A stretch of 64,000 nucleotides of DNA from positions 372,001-436,000 of the forward strand of contig NAJO01000014.1 in NCBI GenBank assembly GCA_002077065.1. Direction: 5' to 3'. A model generated the notes under the pieces. It searched no databases. It was not told the DNA's origin and saw only the letters and a list, made by a program, of their open reading frames with translations. The DNA comes from Cryoendolithus antarcticus (lineage: Eukaryota > Ascomycota > Dothideomycetes > Cladosporiales > Cladosporiaceae). The translations under genes and the position numbers were made by a program. Positions 1 through 10,369 of this stretch are shown here, in pieces (positions within the stretch are counted from its first letter, which is position 1; each line of letters begins with the position of its first letter).

Positions 1-93
1 GACTGTCTATTCCTCTGATGCACAGCAGCTGATGTCCTCCCTCACCGACACTTCACATCACTCTCAATACTGCTCACTTCCAACCATCATCAG

Positions 94-1589
94 TCACGCT
101 TCGCGATCTTTGCACCACTTCTCCACCTCCCCTTCCAGCTTCACTCGCTGCTCCATCACATTCCCCATCAGCTCAATCACCTTCGTTCCCGCCCCATCTC
201 TACCCTCTTCCCCCATATCCTTCCACACCTCACTCATCAAATCCATGACAGCGAAGAGCTGATTGGGCAGCCACGTCACAATCGGGCTGCCTCCGGTTGC
301 AACCGCATACTTCGTCTGCCGCAGAATGTATTCTCTGCTGAAGAGCCAGTGGCGCCAGCGGAACGATCTAACACGATCCAGAAGTCTCAGATAAAGCACA
401 GTAGTCTCTGCATCTTTCTGACAAGTTGCTCGCACGCCCAGCTCCTCAGCTTGCTGACGTACGTAAGCGAGGAACTCGCGATGAGGTTTCGGACGATAGC
501 TGCGGAAGTCCCGCAAGATAGCCGTGAGGGGATTCTCCGGCATGGGAATTTGCAGCAGGGAGTCAAGAAGTGGGATCATCGAGTCGTTCGCGCCGGATTC
601 GCCGCGGAAGAACATTGGTTCGTCGTTGCTCTCGCCCTCATAGACGACGCCTTTGGGAAACATGGACTGGTTCGTGATGCCGAAGATGAAGGTGCGGTAG
701 GAGGTGTAGTCCTTGGGTTTGGAGTGGCCCCACATCCTTTCCATTGAGGATTCGATGGCTGACATGGCGTCAAGAAGCGTATTAAGAGGCGAAGTTAGGT
801 CCGACGGCGCTAGGCCAGAGGCGATGGCGTCGAGCAGGTCGATCGAGCCACGGACTAGGGCTGGAGAGCCAGAAGAGACCATGTCGATGTGAGTTGCTAT
901 GAAGCCGTGTTCGGAGGAGGTGGGATCGAGACCGTGTTCGAACGCACGGATGAGCCGAAGGTTGGCATAAGCAGTGGAGTCGTGCGCGGTTGCGGCTTCG
1001 TAGCGGTAGTTGTAGAGGCAGTAAGCAGCTGCATAGGCCATGAAGGGGTGGATATCGAGGCTGCTCTACGTCAGTGGTGTGATTGTTAATAACGATACGA
1101 GCATGCGTACAGCTTAGCGGTCTTCACCAATGGTCCAGCGATCTCACGAGGCAGGAACTGTCTGCCGAGACCAAGGCCTTGCTCGCCTTTGCAACGGCGC
1201 TCCCAGCACGGCTCCAGCAGATACGCGGAAGCCAGGAAGCTATAATCACGGAAGACTGAAGTGATAGCAACAAGATCCGGCTTGCCATCAGGCGCAACGA
1301 GGTTGTCCACTTCAGGCGTAAGGTCCGGCAGCACGTTGCCCAGATCGACTGTCGGACCTAGCTGGAATGATGCGAGCAGGCCTGGACCAGACAGCGTGGA
1401 GATTGACATGCGCTCGACGAGTTGCTGTACTGGAGAGAAGGCCTTGGGTAGGTCAACTTCCGGGTCCTGCAGAGGCAGGAAGCCTCGATGGGTGTTGACG
1501 GTGAAGGGGTCCAACGAATGTGGGAGGCCATGAGGGTCATCTCTGATATGTTTGAGCGCGTCACTCGTATATTTGTCTGTGCAAGTCAT
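94..1589 (-). CDS. Indoleamine 2,3-dioxygenase family protein
   Basis: Haem dioxygenase that opens the indole ring of tryptophan to N-formylkynurenine, the first step towards kynurenine and NAD. Two exons, 1589-1111 and 1063-94, joined across a 47 bp intron, give 482 residues, a normal fungal IDO length. Visible family marks are NTHRGFLPLQDP near the N-terminus, FRDYSFLASAYLLEPC in exon 1, FRGESGANDSMIPLLD (about residues 312-327), and FRWRHWLFSREYIL, where His398 should be the proximal haem ligand, followed by the TGGSP loop. I chose the ATG at 1589 because the family similarity begins just after it. The frame stays open upstream to 1988, and a different upstream frame encodes a hydrophobic leader starting MRWLSLVAIIVLL, so a further 5' exon is possible. 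Family assignment is firm; the start is not. Confidence 0.85.
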
Positions 1590-1725
1590 CCTTGTAGCGG
1601 ACAAGAGTAGGTAAGGAACGAGCAGACCAATTGACTTGACAAGGTCACGTGAGGTGGTCCGATGAGGTCGAGGTCGACGAAGGGAAACAAGAGAGAATCT
1701 GGAAAATTCGTGGAGATATACTCTG

Positions 1726-1748
1726 TGGCCGGAATTGTATTCCGGCCA
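1726..1748. promoter_or_regulatory. Perfect palindrome with TGGCCGGAAT arms, 3 bp spacer
   Basis: Ten-base arms are exact reverse complements around TGT. The core reads CGG-N9-CCG, the inverted triplet layout bound by Zn2Cys6 dimers. It lies about 140 bp upstream of the chosen dioxygenase start. The palindrome is seen directly; a regulatory role is inferred. Confidence 0.5.
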
Positions 1749-1790
1749 ACATGAGACAGTTCTATCTTGAGGATTCGAATGCCATTTGTC

Positions 1791-1811
1791 TGGCCGGAAG
1801 GGTTCCGGCCA
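1791..1811. promoter_or_regulatory. Second palindrome with TGGCCGGAA arms, 3 bp spacer
   Basis: Nine-base arms are exact reverse complements around GGG. They share the arm sequence of the palindrome 65 bp away, with a CGG-N7-CCG core. Finding the same arms twice makes chance unlikely. Confidence 0.5.
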
Positions 1812-2276
1812 CAGGCGCGCGAACACACATCTGTTTCGAGATAGACGCGAGTGGGTAGGCATGAGAGTAGGACGATTATCGCTACCAGTGACAACCATCG
1901 CATCCTCGTCTTTAGATGCTGCTTCACTGCTCAACGCGGTCGGGCAAGGAGACGTTGCAATGTTCATACCCAGACGTCGACCCGCCAAGCTTGACTGCCA
2001 CTGTATCTCAGCAGGCCAAACCCCCGTCCTCTTGCACTCAATAATCAGGCTACATCAGAGCGAGTCAGTGGATCAAGCTTGCGTGGAGCGTCGTGATCAC
2101 GTACTGTGTTGTCGGGCTCCCGCGAGTGAGGCATCTGATGTAAGGCTGTATGCCCGCCAGGCTGGTGGCGATTCCTATATTCGCTGCGTCGTGTGTGACT
2201 GCCAGGGACATGGTCCTACGGCCACGTGAAACATCCGCCCCGAGCTATGCTTAACGATATCCTGTGGCGAGTCCGA

Positions 2277-2930
2277 TCACGGTGTATCGAAGTTGAGAAG
2301 ATCATCGTTGAAGCTCCGGCCATTACTTCCAGTCAACTTCTCGACTTTCGCTGCACTCATCTCTTTCTTTCCCGAAACAGCATTCCTAGCCTGAGATACG
2401 TCTGTCACTGCCGCGTCTTCCGCGCAGCCGCAGTCATAGAAATCCCCGATCTTCGAGCAATCGAACAGCTCCTTCTTCAAGCTCTTGTTGACCTCATTGT
2501 GCACGTGACATGCCCATGCCGCTGCAGAAGATCTCGACGATGTTTGAGGTGGAAACTCGTCGATAATAGTCCTGAAGTGTTCCGAGCACTCGCCGCAGGG
2601 GTACAGTCTCTGGAAAAGCTGTATGAAACTCAACAAAGTTGCACTCTCTTCGACAGTCGGCTTATCTGGAAATCGAGCCATGACAGTGTGGAAGTACTTC
2701 CAAGTAGCCCTTCCGAGCTCTGCCTTTGCCGTTTCATTGCCCAAATGTGCCATGATTGGGGGTCCTGTGCCGGGTTTGGCTTCATATGGTTCAGCTGCCT
2801 TGATGGCATAGTCCGGCCCGCGAGTGCCCTGAGCTTGTGATCGGAAGGAAGTGATGAAGAAGAGGACTACGACTATCGCTGTCGTGATGAGTGTGAACAC
2901 GAAGCGCTTGGAGGGACCGGGTTGCGGCAT
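2277..2930 (-). CDS. ERV2: ERV2-type FAD-linked sulfhydryl oxidase (ER)
   Basis: Flavoenzyme that makes disulfide bonds and passes electrons to oxygen; the Erv2 branch works in the ER lumen. Single exon, 217 residues, close to yeast Erv2. Residues about 9-29 form a signal anchor (FVFTLITTAIVVVLFFITSF). The ERV/ALR domain follows: WKYFHTVMARFPDKPT, the redox pair C112-GE-C115 in YPCGEC, the FAD-contacting HVHNEVNKSL, and a late FDCSKIGDFYDCGC segment. The N-terminal anchor and lack of a mitochondrial Erv1-type N-terminus favour Erv2 over Erv1. It is divergent to ECM29, whose start is about 500 bp away. Confidence 0.88.
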   Translation of the reverse strand: MPQPGPSKRFVFTLITTAIVVVLFFITSFRSQAQGTRGPDYAIKAAEPYEAKPGTGPPIMAHLGNETAKAELGRATWKYFHTVMARFPDKPTVEESATLLSFIQLFQRLYPCGECSEHFRTIIDEFPPQTSSRSSAAAWACHVHNEVNKSLKKELFDCSKIGDFYDCGCAEDAAVTDVSQARNAVSGKKEMSAAKVEKLTGSNGRSFNDDLLNFDTP

Positions 2931-3426
2931 ATTGTCGTTGTTGGTCGCAGATGGGGATCGGACTCTAGTGTGGGGACGAATGAATCATGATCTTCGTCTT
3001 CGCCAGCGATGAGATCGATCTTTAGCATCGGTGATCCATTATGCCGGTCGTCTATATGATCATTATTACCGCTTCAATCCAGACGTAGCATTCCGTGTCC
3101 ACAGTGAATCGAGAGAGGATGACTAAGATGATCGGCATCAGCCCTATCTCAGAAACGCCACCATCTAGAAAGTGATCGTACTTGCAGTAGGCAGCGTAGA
3201 GTGCGTAAACCTACATGTAGAAAGTGACGCGCCCGGCCGCAATTTCGTTACTGAAGTATCGCAGCCTTGAGGTACTGCAATCAACTTCGCAGCTACTTCA
3301 CTCGTCAGCATAGACGTTGAACGGGCATGTAAGCGATTGATGGGATCAATACATCCACGACGACACGACACATCCGACATGAGAACGTGAATATTCCAGC
3401 GAATTGAACATCGAACCTCTTCGACC
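2931..3426. other. Divergent promoter region ERV2 / ECM29
   Basis: About 500 bp between two divergent starts. I see no repeat, RNA gene or coding stretch in it. Confidence 0.5.
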
Positions 3427-6400
3427 ATGGCGACGAACAGTCAGTCGGCCGAGCAGCGTGAGCTTGCTTTGGTCGGCAAGGTCGAAATGCGCATCGCGTT
3501 GACCGACAGCGACGCCAAACTGGAGACCACATTGAAGACATATCTGGCCCCTCTGCTGCTCAAACTGGCTTCCGAGCATCAAAGTGTACGCAACAAGGTC
3601 GTGACGATATGTCAGCATGTCAACACCAGAGTCAAGCCCGACTCAATTCAGCTGCCGGTCGCTGCACTCATTAAGCAATTCAAGGAGCAGCATAGTCCGC
3701 TGATCCGCCACTTTGACCTGCTGTACATTCAGCAAGGTGTGGAACGGCTGTCAGCTTCACAGAGAGCGGAGCTATTGCCCGTTGTCATCCAAGGGGTCGC
3801 GGACAGTGACACACATGGCGCGACCATCTTCAACCTTTCACTCCGACTACTTGAGACATTTCGGTTACCTCCAAGAGGAGATCGAGAAGACGTCGAACTT
3901 CGTGGTAAGTATGAGATACGCGACGAGGATGCTGCGTATCTCGCCAAATGGATCGGAAAGTTCCTGCTATTTGCTCCGGTGAAGCCACCAACGCAAAGCT
4001 GTCCGGGTCTGACACCGGAGGAATATATCTTCATCACGGCACAGAGCAAGCCAGATGTGTTCAATCCTGCTGAAGGTGGGTTGAACTTACCGCGCACCAA
4101 AGTCCTCGCAGCACGCCTGATGGCAAGTGGTTTCTTCAACGACCATGAGCGCTTCCTCCCTGCTTTGTACGCTTCTGCAGATACATCTTCCTTGATCAGC
4201 GACGTGGGCGAAGACATGATGAAGCGAACACTTCCGATGACAGATCTTGAAGATGAGACTTTGTTGCAGCAACTTTTCATGCTATACTTTGGAGACGGTG
4301 ACGCTATGAGAGTCCGTCCTCCTCTTCGGATCAAAATCTTGGGGCTACTCGGGCGATCGCAGCACAGCACAAGCTTCTCTACGAAGATCATGACCCTAGT
4401 GGAGGACGGAGTCGCACCGCCAGATGCTGGCGGCGAGGACAGTGTCATGTCCGGTGTTGCTGCAGAGTAAGTTCGCAATTCGTCACACATTACGCAGAGC
4501 CTGTGCTGAGACTCTCCAGAGCTCTCGCAGTGGCTCGGCATTGTTGTGTTCATCACCAGAGCTGACAATTGTGACAGGAATCGTACAAGCCTAGGTCGTG
4601 AGGCAATCAAATTGCGCTCGGCTGTCTTCGCTTACGTCAATTACGTCGCTCGTAGCGGCGCACAGGAGACTCTTCATTCGATCGCGCCTCGCGTGGTCGG
4701 ACGGCTGCGTGACTTCATTGAGAATCAAGGCTGGCCGAAGGTGGGTCAGAACGAGGACCTCGTGTCGCGTGGCTATGCATACGAAGTCATTGGCCTACTG
4801 GCGAAAGCTGGACCGCGGGATCTGTTGATTGAGAGTGATCAAACAGGATTGGACTTGCTACGCTGGCTGCTGAATTCACTTGCTCAGGACACGGCAGGTA
4901 ACGCGATCACTGTCAGCATTGAGGAGAGTCTGTCTACTCTCATCACAGCTATTGCGCGATTTGAGTTGGCGCCATACGAGAGAGAAGTCTTGGAAGAGTT
5001 GCTAGTCGAGCAGATGACGCTATCAGCTGACCTCGAGGCCAACAAGCGTCTGCGGAGTACGCGATATGTCACAGTCCGCTTCGCCAACAGATGTCTTCCC
5101 TTTGACTCAGTGAAAGCTCGTTGGATCGATGTGCTTGGTATTGGGGCCCGGGACGACCGCGCTGAAGTGCGTGAGGAAGCTGAGCGCGGACTAAATCCAT
5201 ACTGGTATCAGATGTTGCGAGGCACCAGCGCTACCGGAGCTGAGCAGATCTCGTTCGCGTCCTTCGAAGACGTCATCCGACAGTTCTTCGGTGGCCGTAC
5301 GATTGATAGCGATGTCGAGCCCATGGCTGTGGTCGTCGAAGCACGCAAGGCGCATAAGCACTGCTTTGTCCATATGGTGGCATTCGCACGCCGTGTACTT
5401 TTCCATGAGGCGTTGAAGGAAGCGAACATGTCGCCGGGTCTCGACAATGAATGGGACCGCAGGATCGACGCCACCGCTGAGACGGACCCGAAAGCCAGGA
5501 GCGCGTTGAAGGCGTATATCCGTGGAGTACATCACAAGTCGCCGCAGTCCCTGGCGGTACTTCAAAGTTCTTTATTCGAAAGCTTGACTGCAGATCCTTC
5601 GGCAGGTCAAGTACGACTCATCGAGTTCTTGTCGCTCGTACCAGATGCTTCGATCGCACGCTTGACACCTTATGTCAAAGGATTAACACCAGTCATTTTG
5701 TCGAACCACCATGCGCCTCGACTTACAGCTGCGCAGGCTTTCGGCATCGTCGCCACCCATGCAGAAGTAAGTAAGTCAGACGTGCGCTCATTGACCGAAG
5801 ATATGGGTCTTCGGATCACCTCTTGGAAGATCGCTGCCGGTGCTTTGGTCAATCAGATACATGGCACTATTGTTGCGCTTGGGTATCTTCACAGCAGAAG
5901 TCACTACAGAGGACAATCAGCTGGTGACGCAAAGGCTTTCACCCAGACACTACTGGAGATACTGAAGGGCTCGAAGGATGCACTACTTCGTGAGGCGACG
6001 TTCATCGCACTCGGACAATTGTGTATGTTTCGAACTGTTCAGTTGACTTCGGCTGAGGTCAAAGACGCTGCCGACCAGATCTACGACATCGCCAAGACAG
6101 GAAATGAGCAGGCGATCCTGTGTCTTGGTCAGCTCTCCATGATTGTAAATGAGGAAGAGTCTACTGAGAGCGCAGCGAATATGAAGTTGATTGAAGAGCA
6201 CCTGCACATGCTCCATGAAGTCAGACAAGCTGAGGTACACTTCAGCGTTGGCGAGGCATACAGCTGTCTCGCTGTTGGCTGGCAGTCCGATGCTCTTGCC
6301 ACCAAGCTAGATATCGAGGGACCTCTGCCTGCCCTACCAGCGCGAAGCGGCATACTTGGTCAGATCACTGATCGCTTCATCACTGACTCGACGAATACAA

Positions 6401-9150
6401 AGCCGTCGTTGAAGAAGGCGGCAGCAATCTGGTTATTGTGCATGATACAGTTCTGCGGCGAGCAGAAAGAAGTCCAGTCCCGGCTAGGCAAGATCCAGCA
6501 AGCGTTTAAACGCTGTCTCAGTGATCGAGACGAGCTAGTTCAGGAGACTGCATCTCGAGGACTCGGGCTTGTATACGAGAAAGGCGATCGAAATCTCAAG
6601 GACGACTTGGTTCGTGATCTTGTCTCTTCGTTTTCATCCGACAAGCAGACTGGACTAGCGGGCGCTGTGTCCGAGGACACCCAGTTGTTTGAGCCTGGTG
6701 CGCTGCCTACTGGCGAAGGATCGGTCTCGACGTACAAAGATATTATGAGCTTAGCCTCTGAGGTAGGAGACTCGAGTCTCGTCTACAGATTCATGTCGAT
6801 GGCTTCATCCAATGCGATCTGGTCCAGCCGAGCGGCTTTTGGTCGCTTCGGCCTGAGTAACGTACTGTCCGACTCAAGCGTCGACGGCTACCTCGCACAC
6901 AACCCAAAGCTGTATCCAAAGCTTTACAGGTACCGCTTTGACCCGAACCCTGGTGTACAACGTTCGATGAACGATATCTGGGTCACGTTAGTGAAAGACT
7001 CGTCAGCTACCCTCGACAAGCATTTCGACGCGATCATAGAGGATTTGCTAACGAGTGTGCTCGGGAAAGAGTGGAGGACCCGACAAGCAAGCTGCGCGGC
7101 AATCGCGGATCTCGTACAAGGCAGAGTTCTAGAAAAGTATGAGCCTTACCTCGAGCGCATTTGGACATGCTGCTTCAAGGTGCTTGACGATATCAAAGAG
7201 TCTGTTCGAGCTGCAGCAGCTTCACTTGCGAGGACGCTGACTGGAATACTCACACGATCGTTGGAAGCCGATCATTCCTCTACCAAGACTGCATCAGCAA
7301 TGCTGAAGCATGTGCTGCCCTTCCTCCTCTCGCCTTCAGGTATGGAGTCATCTGCTCAGGAGGTTCAGCTTTTTGCTGTCGTCACACTGCTCGAGATCGT
7401 CAAGAAAGCTAATGGCCAGACACTTCGCCCTTTCATTCCTGAGCTGGTCGAGAGGCTCATTGGGCTTCTCAGCTCACTCGAAAATGAGGCAGTCAACTAC
7501 ATTCATCTCAACGCCGACAAGTACAATCTCACAGAGGAGAAGATCGATAACATGCGACTGTCAAACGTTCGAGGCAGTCCCATCATGGAAGCCATTGAGA
7601 GATGTCTTGATCTGCTCGACGATGAGACGATGATCGCACTGCGTCCGAGACTGGAGAACGCAATGCGGACGGTAGTCGGACTGCCCTCGAAAGTCGGTGC
7701 GAGCCGTGTACTTGTCTCGCTGAGCACGCGGAGGATGCCTGTGTTCAAGCCCGTGGCTGACGACTTCTTGAAGCTACTGGAGAAGCTCGTCATCGATCGC
7801 AATGAGACTGTCTCGAGCTCGTACGCTGTCGCAGCTGGTTATATTGCCCGAGGTGCATCTGACAAAGCGATCTTGAGGCTTATCACTTTTGCAAAGAAGT
7901 TGTACTTCGAGAGTGATGGAGATCGAGAGGCTGTGACACCCAGGAAGAGTGTTACAGCAGGAGAGCTAATGTTTGCGCTCGCAAAGCACTCAAGCGACCG
8001 CTTCAACAACCTCGCCTCGTCAATCTTACCCTTCATATTTGTCGCCAAGCACGACTCGAACAAGACCGTGAAAGAGCAATTCCACAATACGTGGGAGGAA
8101 GCTGTTGCCGGATCGCGCGCCGTGCTCCTCTACCTAAATGAGATACTCACCCTTGCAGATACGCACCTGGACTCCGCGCAATGGGTCCTCAAGCAGACCG
8201 CAGCGCGAACGGTCGCGGATGCTGTCATGTCCGTCGCCGTTAGTGACACCGGAACGTCCCCCGATACCGCCAAAGTGCTGTGGCCCAGTCTCGAGAAAGC
8301 TTTGGGCGGCAAGACATGGGAAGGTAAGGAAGTCGTTCTTGGCGCGTTCGTCAAGTTCGTTCAGACCGCAAAGACGTGGTATCTGAAAGAAGCCAATGTG
8401 GCTGACGCCATTACCAAGGTAAGTCATTCCTTCATGCTGTTGTGTGACGATCTACGTGCGTTCGGGTTTCGGCGCTAGCGTGACTGACACGTGGGTGCCA
8501 TGCAGATCGCCGTTCGGGAAGCAAAGAGGCAGAATGTGGCGTACAGGCCGCATGCGCTCAAGACTGTGGCGCAAGTCGCGGATGCGAGGGACGACATCGA
8601 GATCAGCAAGACGGTACTGGGCATTGTGACGGATCTGTTCGATGCAGACCTGGAAGGCGACAAGATGGATATCGATGAGGACGCTGCCAAAGCGTCCAAA
8701 GATAACGAGGTGTATGTGTCAGGCCCACTGCTGTTCTCTTCCGGAGTACGTGCTTGCTGACTTTGAGGTGACAGCCGAGACAACACCTTGGCTGCTGCAG
8801 TGGAAGCTGTCTTCAGCTCTGTGAAGCCCAACCTGCTCAAGCCCGACAACTTGCGCAGTGCCATGCTTGCTGTACTCACACAAGCCGATCGTCTCTCACA
8901 TCCGGGTGTGGTGATTCGCAAGGCTCTGTATACCAGCCTGGCTAAACTGTTCGGCAGGCTCAATGCCGATAAGAGCAGTCCAGCCTCCGAAGACTCCGAG
9001 GTCGTTGCTACTGTGAAGCACCTTCTCTTCCGAGCCGAGGGTGGCAGCGAAGCACTCCGACTCCTGCGCGCTGACGTCATTACGTTGCAACGTCAATCCG
9101 TCCCTGTGCTATGCGCCGAGTCTAGAGTGTACATGCCTACATTTCCGTGA
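3427..9150 (+). CDS. ECM29: Proteasome adaptor and scaffold protein ECM29
   Basis: Very large HEAT-repeat protein that binds the 26S proteasome, tethers core to regulatory particle and acts in proteasome quality control. Four exons, 3427-4466, 4578-8418, 8506-8711 and 8775-9150, keep one frame and give 1820 residues, close to the 1845-1868 of human and yeast. The N-terminus matches the Ecm29 start region (LLLKLASEHQSVRNKV, then IQLPVAALIKQF). The rest is helical HEAT-type sequence with no catalytic motif. I set the third intron at 8712-8774 (donor GTATGT, branch CTGAC, AG at 8774) because a later donor at 8746 breaks the frame. The acidic linker KMDIDEDAAKA lies just before that junction. Confidence 0.88.
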
Positions 9151-10369
9151 TTCTCTGATCAGTCGTGTCCGCATTACGACGACATTGAAAGCGCCTCAGA
9201 ATCTAAGCTTAAAGTTCGAAGATACGGAACCTCGCCGCATCGACCTTGTGTTTCAGGTAAGGTCGCAGCTCGCTGATCTTAGCACTGAGGTGAACCGTGA
9301 TCTGAGCAAGGGTGACGCCATCTGCGTACGCCTGCATCAACGGAAGGGAGCGTCCGGAAACCACTTGACAGTTGTGCGAAGGATCGGGCCATGGCGTCCT
9401 CATTCCACCCCTCCCATCCACATGAGTACGCTAGGAGATGCAGGTTACCACGTGGGCATATCCGTTGTAGCCGAGCTTTTGATCGTGGCACATCTGGCTG
9501 TGGGCCGGCGCAAGAGTCCGGGAAGTGCAGGGCTTAGCGCTTCGTTTAGGCGGGAGAATGTTCTTTCTGTTCTAGTGTGCCCACTGATGCAATGGTCCAC
9601 CATGTGCGCAAATTTGACCATTATCCCAGAAGAGTGGAGGTTTGACAAGCTCCCGGTGATACAAATACCTCTCCGTGCCAATCACAGGTCAAGCAGTGGT
9701 ACGGCCTGGGGATCGAGGTTGACCGCACGAACAGTGCGCGGGCCATGGGGACTGGAAACGAAACCCATATTTCCGGCAATACGCGCGAAGATCTCCGGCG
9801 TGTGCTCGGCCACGAGGCAGCCCGGGATGTTGACTATCTAGCGCCTAGCCACCAAAAGCCCGCTGCTAGCTTTTGTCCTTGCATACACTTTCTTCCCATC
9901 CAATCCGAATTGCATGGCGCCAGTGCAGCAATGTCCGTCATGGCGCCGCTGACTACAGGGGCAGCTCGCAGCGACTGATGACAAGAGTGACAAGCTTGCA
10001 GGCGATGCCATCCAGCGCGCTGCCTGGTTTGGCCGTGGCTGCAGATGCTAGCGAGGTACGAACTGCCAGTGCATACTTTCATATGTCCGATCTTGGCCTG
10101 TGCGACTATGAGTAGTTCTGTGGGTGTTCTCTCTCTGTCAAATTCATCTTCCAAAGGAATACATGAGCGGGATCGCACGCTCGCTGGCTGAAGCAGGCAT
10201 AATCACGACGGCCTCGGGAGCTAACACAATATCTGACCCTCCATCACAATCCGATGATTGCTTGACTCGAGGCTCCGAAACCTTCGCGTCCCTTCATTGG
10301 TGTCCAACGCTCGGGAATCATTGCCTTGAGTCCTCTTGATCTACGGCACGCACGTGCGTAGTCAGCGCG
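9151..10369. other. Intergenic, no supported gene
   Basis: 1.2 kb between ECM29 and the Zn2Cys6 gene. A frame stays open over 9041-9841 on the plus strand, but it overlaps the ECM29 end, has no family likeness and no fungal leader. I see no tRNA or repeat here. Confidence 0.5.

Larger units (their letters stand above)
1590..2276. other. Intergenic, upstream of the IDO gene and downstream of ERV2
   Basis: About 690 bp. It should hold the promoter of the dioxygenase and the 3' end of ERV2. The only clear structure is the pair of palindromes listed separately. Reading frames here are open but show no family match, apart from a possible hydrophobic leader for the dioxygenase. Confidence 0.5.

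Noticed and set aside
3729..4610. 293-codon open frame antisense to ECM29
   Set aside because: Mirror of a conserved coding exon; Ser/Arg-rich composition is typical of antisense frames.
8746..8774. Donor GTACGT at 8746 for the third ECM29 intron
   Set aside because: It gives a 29 bp intron and breaks the frame; GTATGT at 8712 keeps phase and has a CTGAC branch.
9041..9841. 266-codon open frame on the plus strand after ECM29
   Set aside because: It overlaps the ECM29 end in another frame, has irregular composition and no family likeness.
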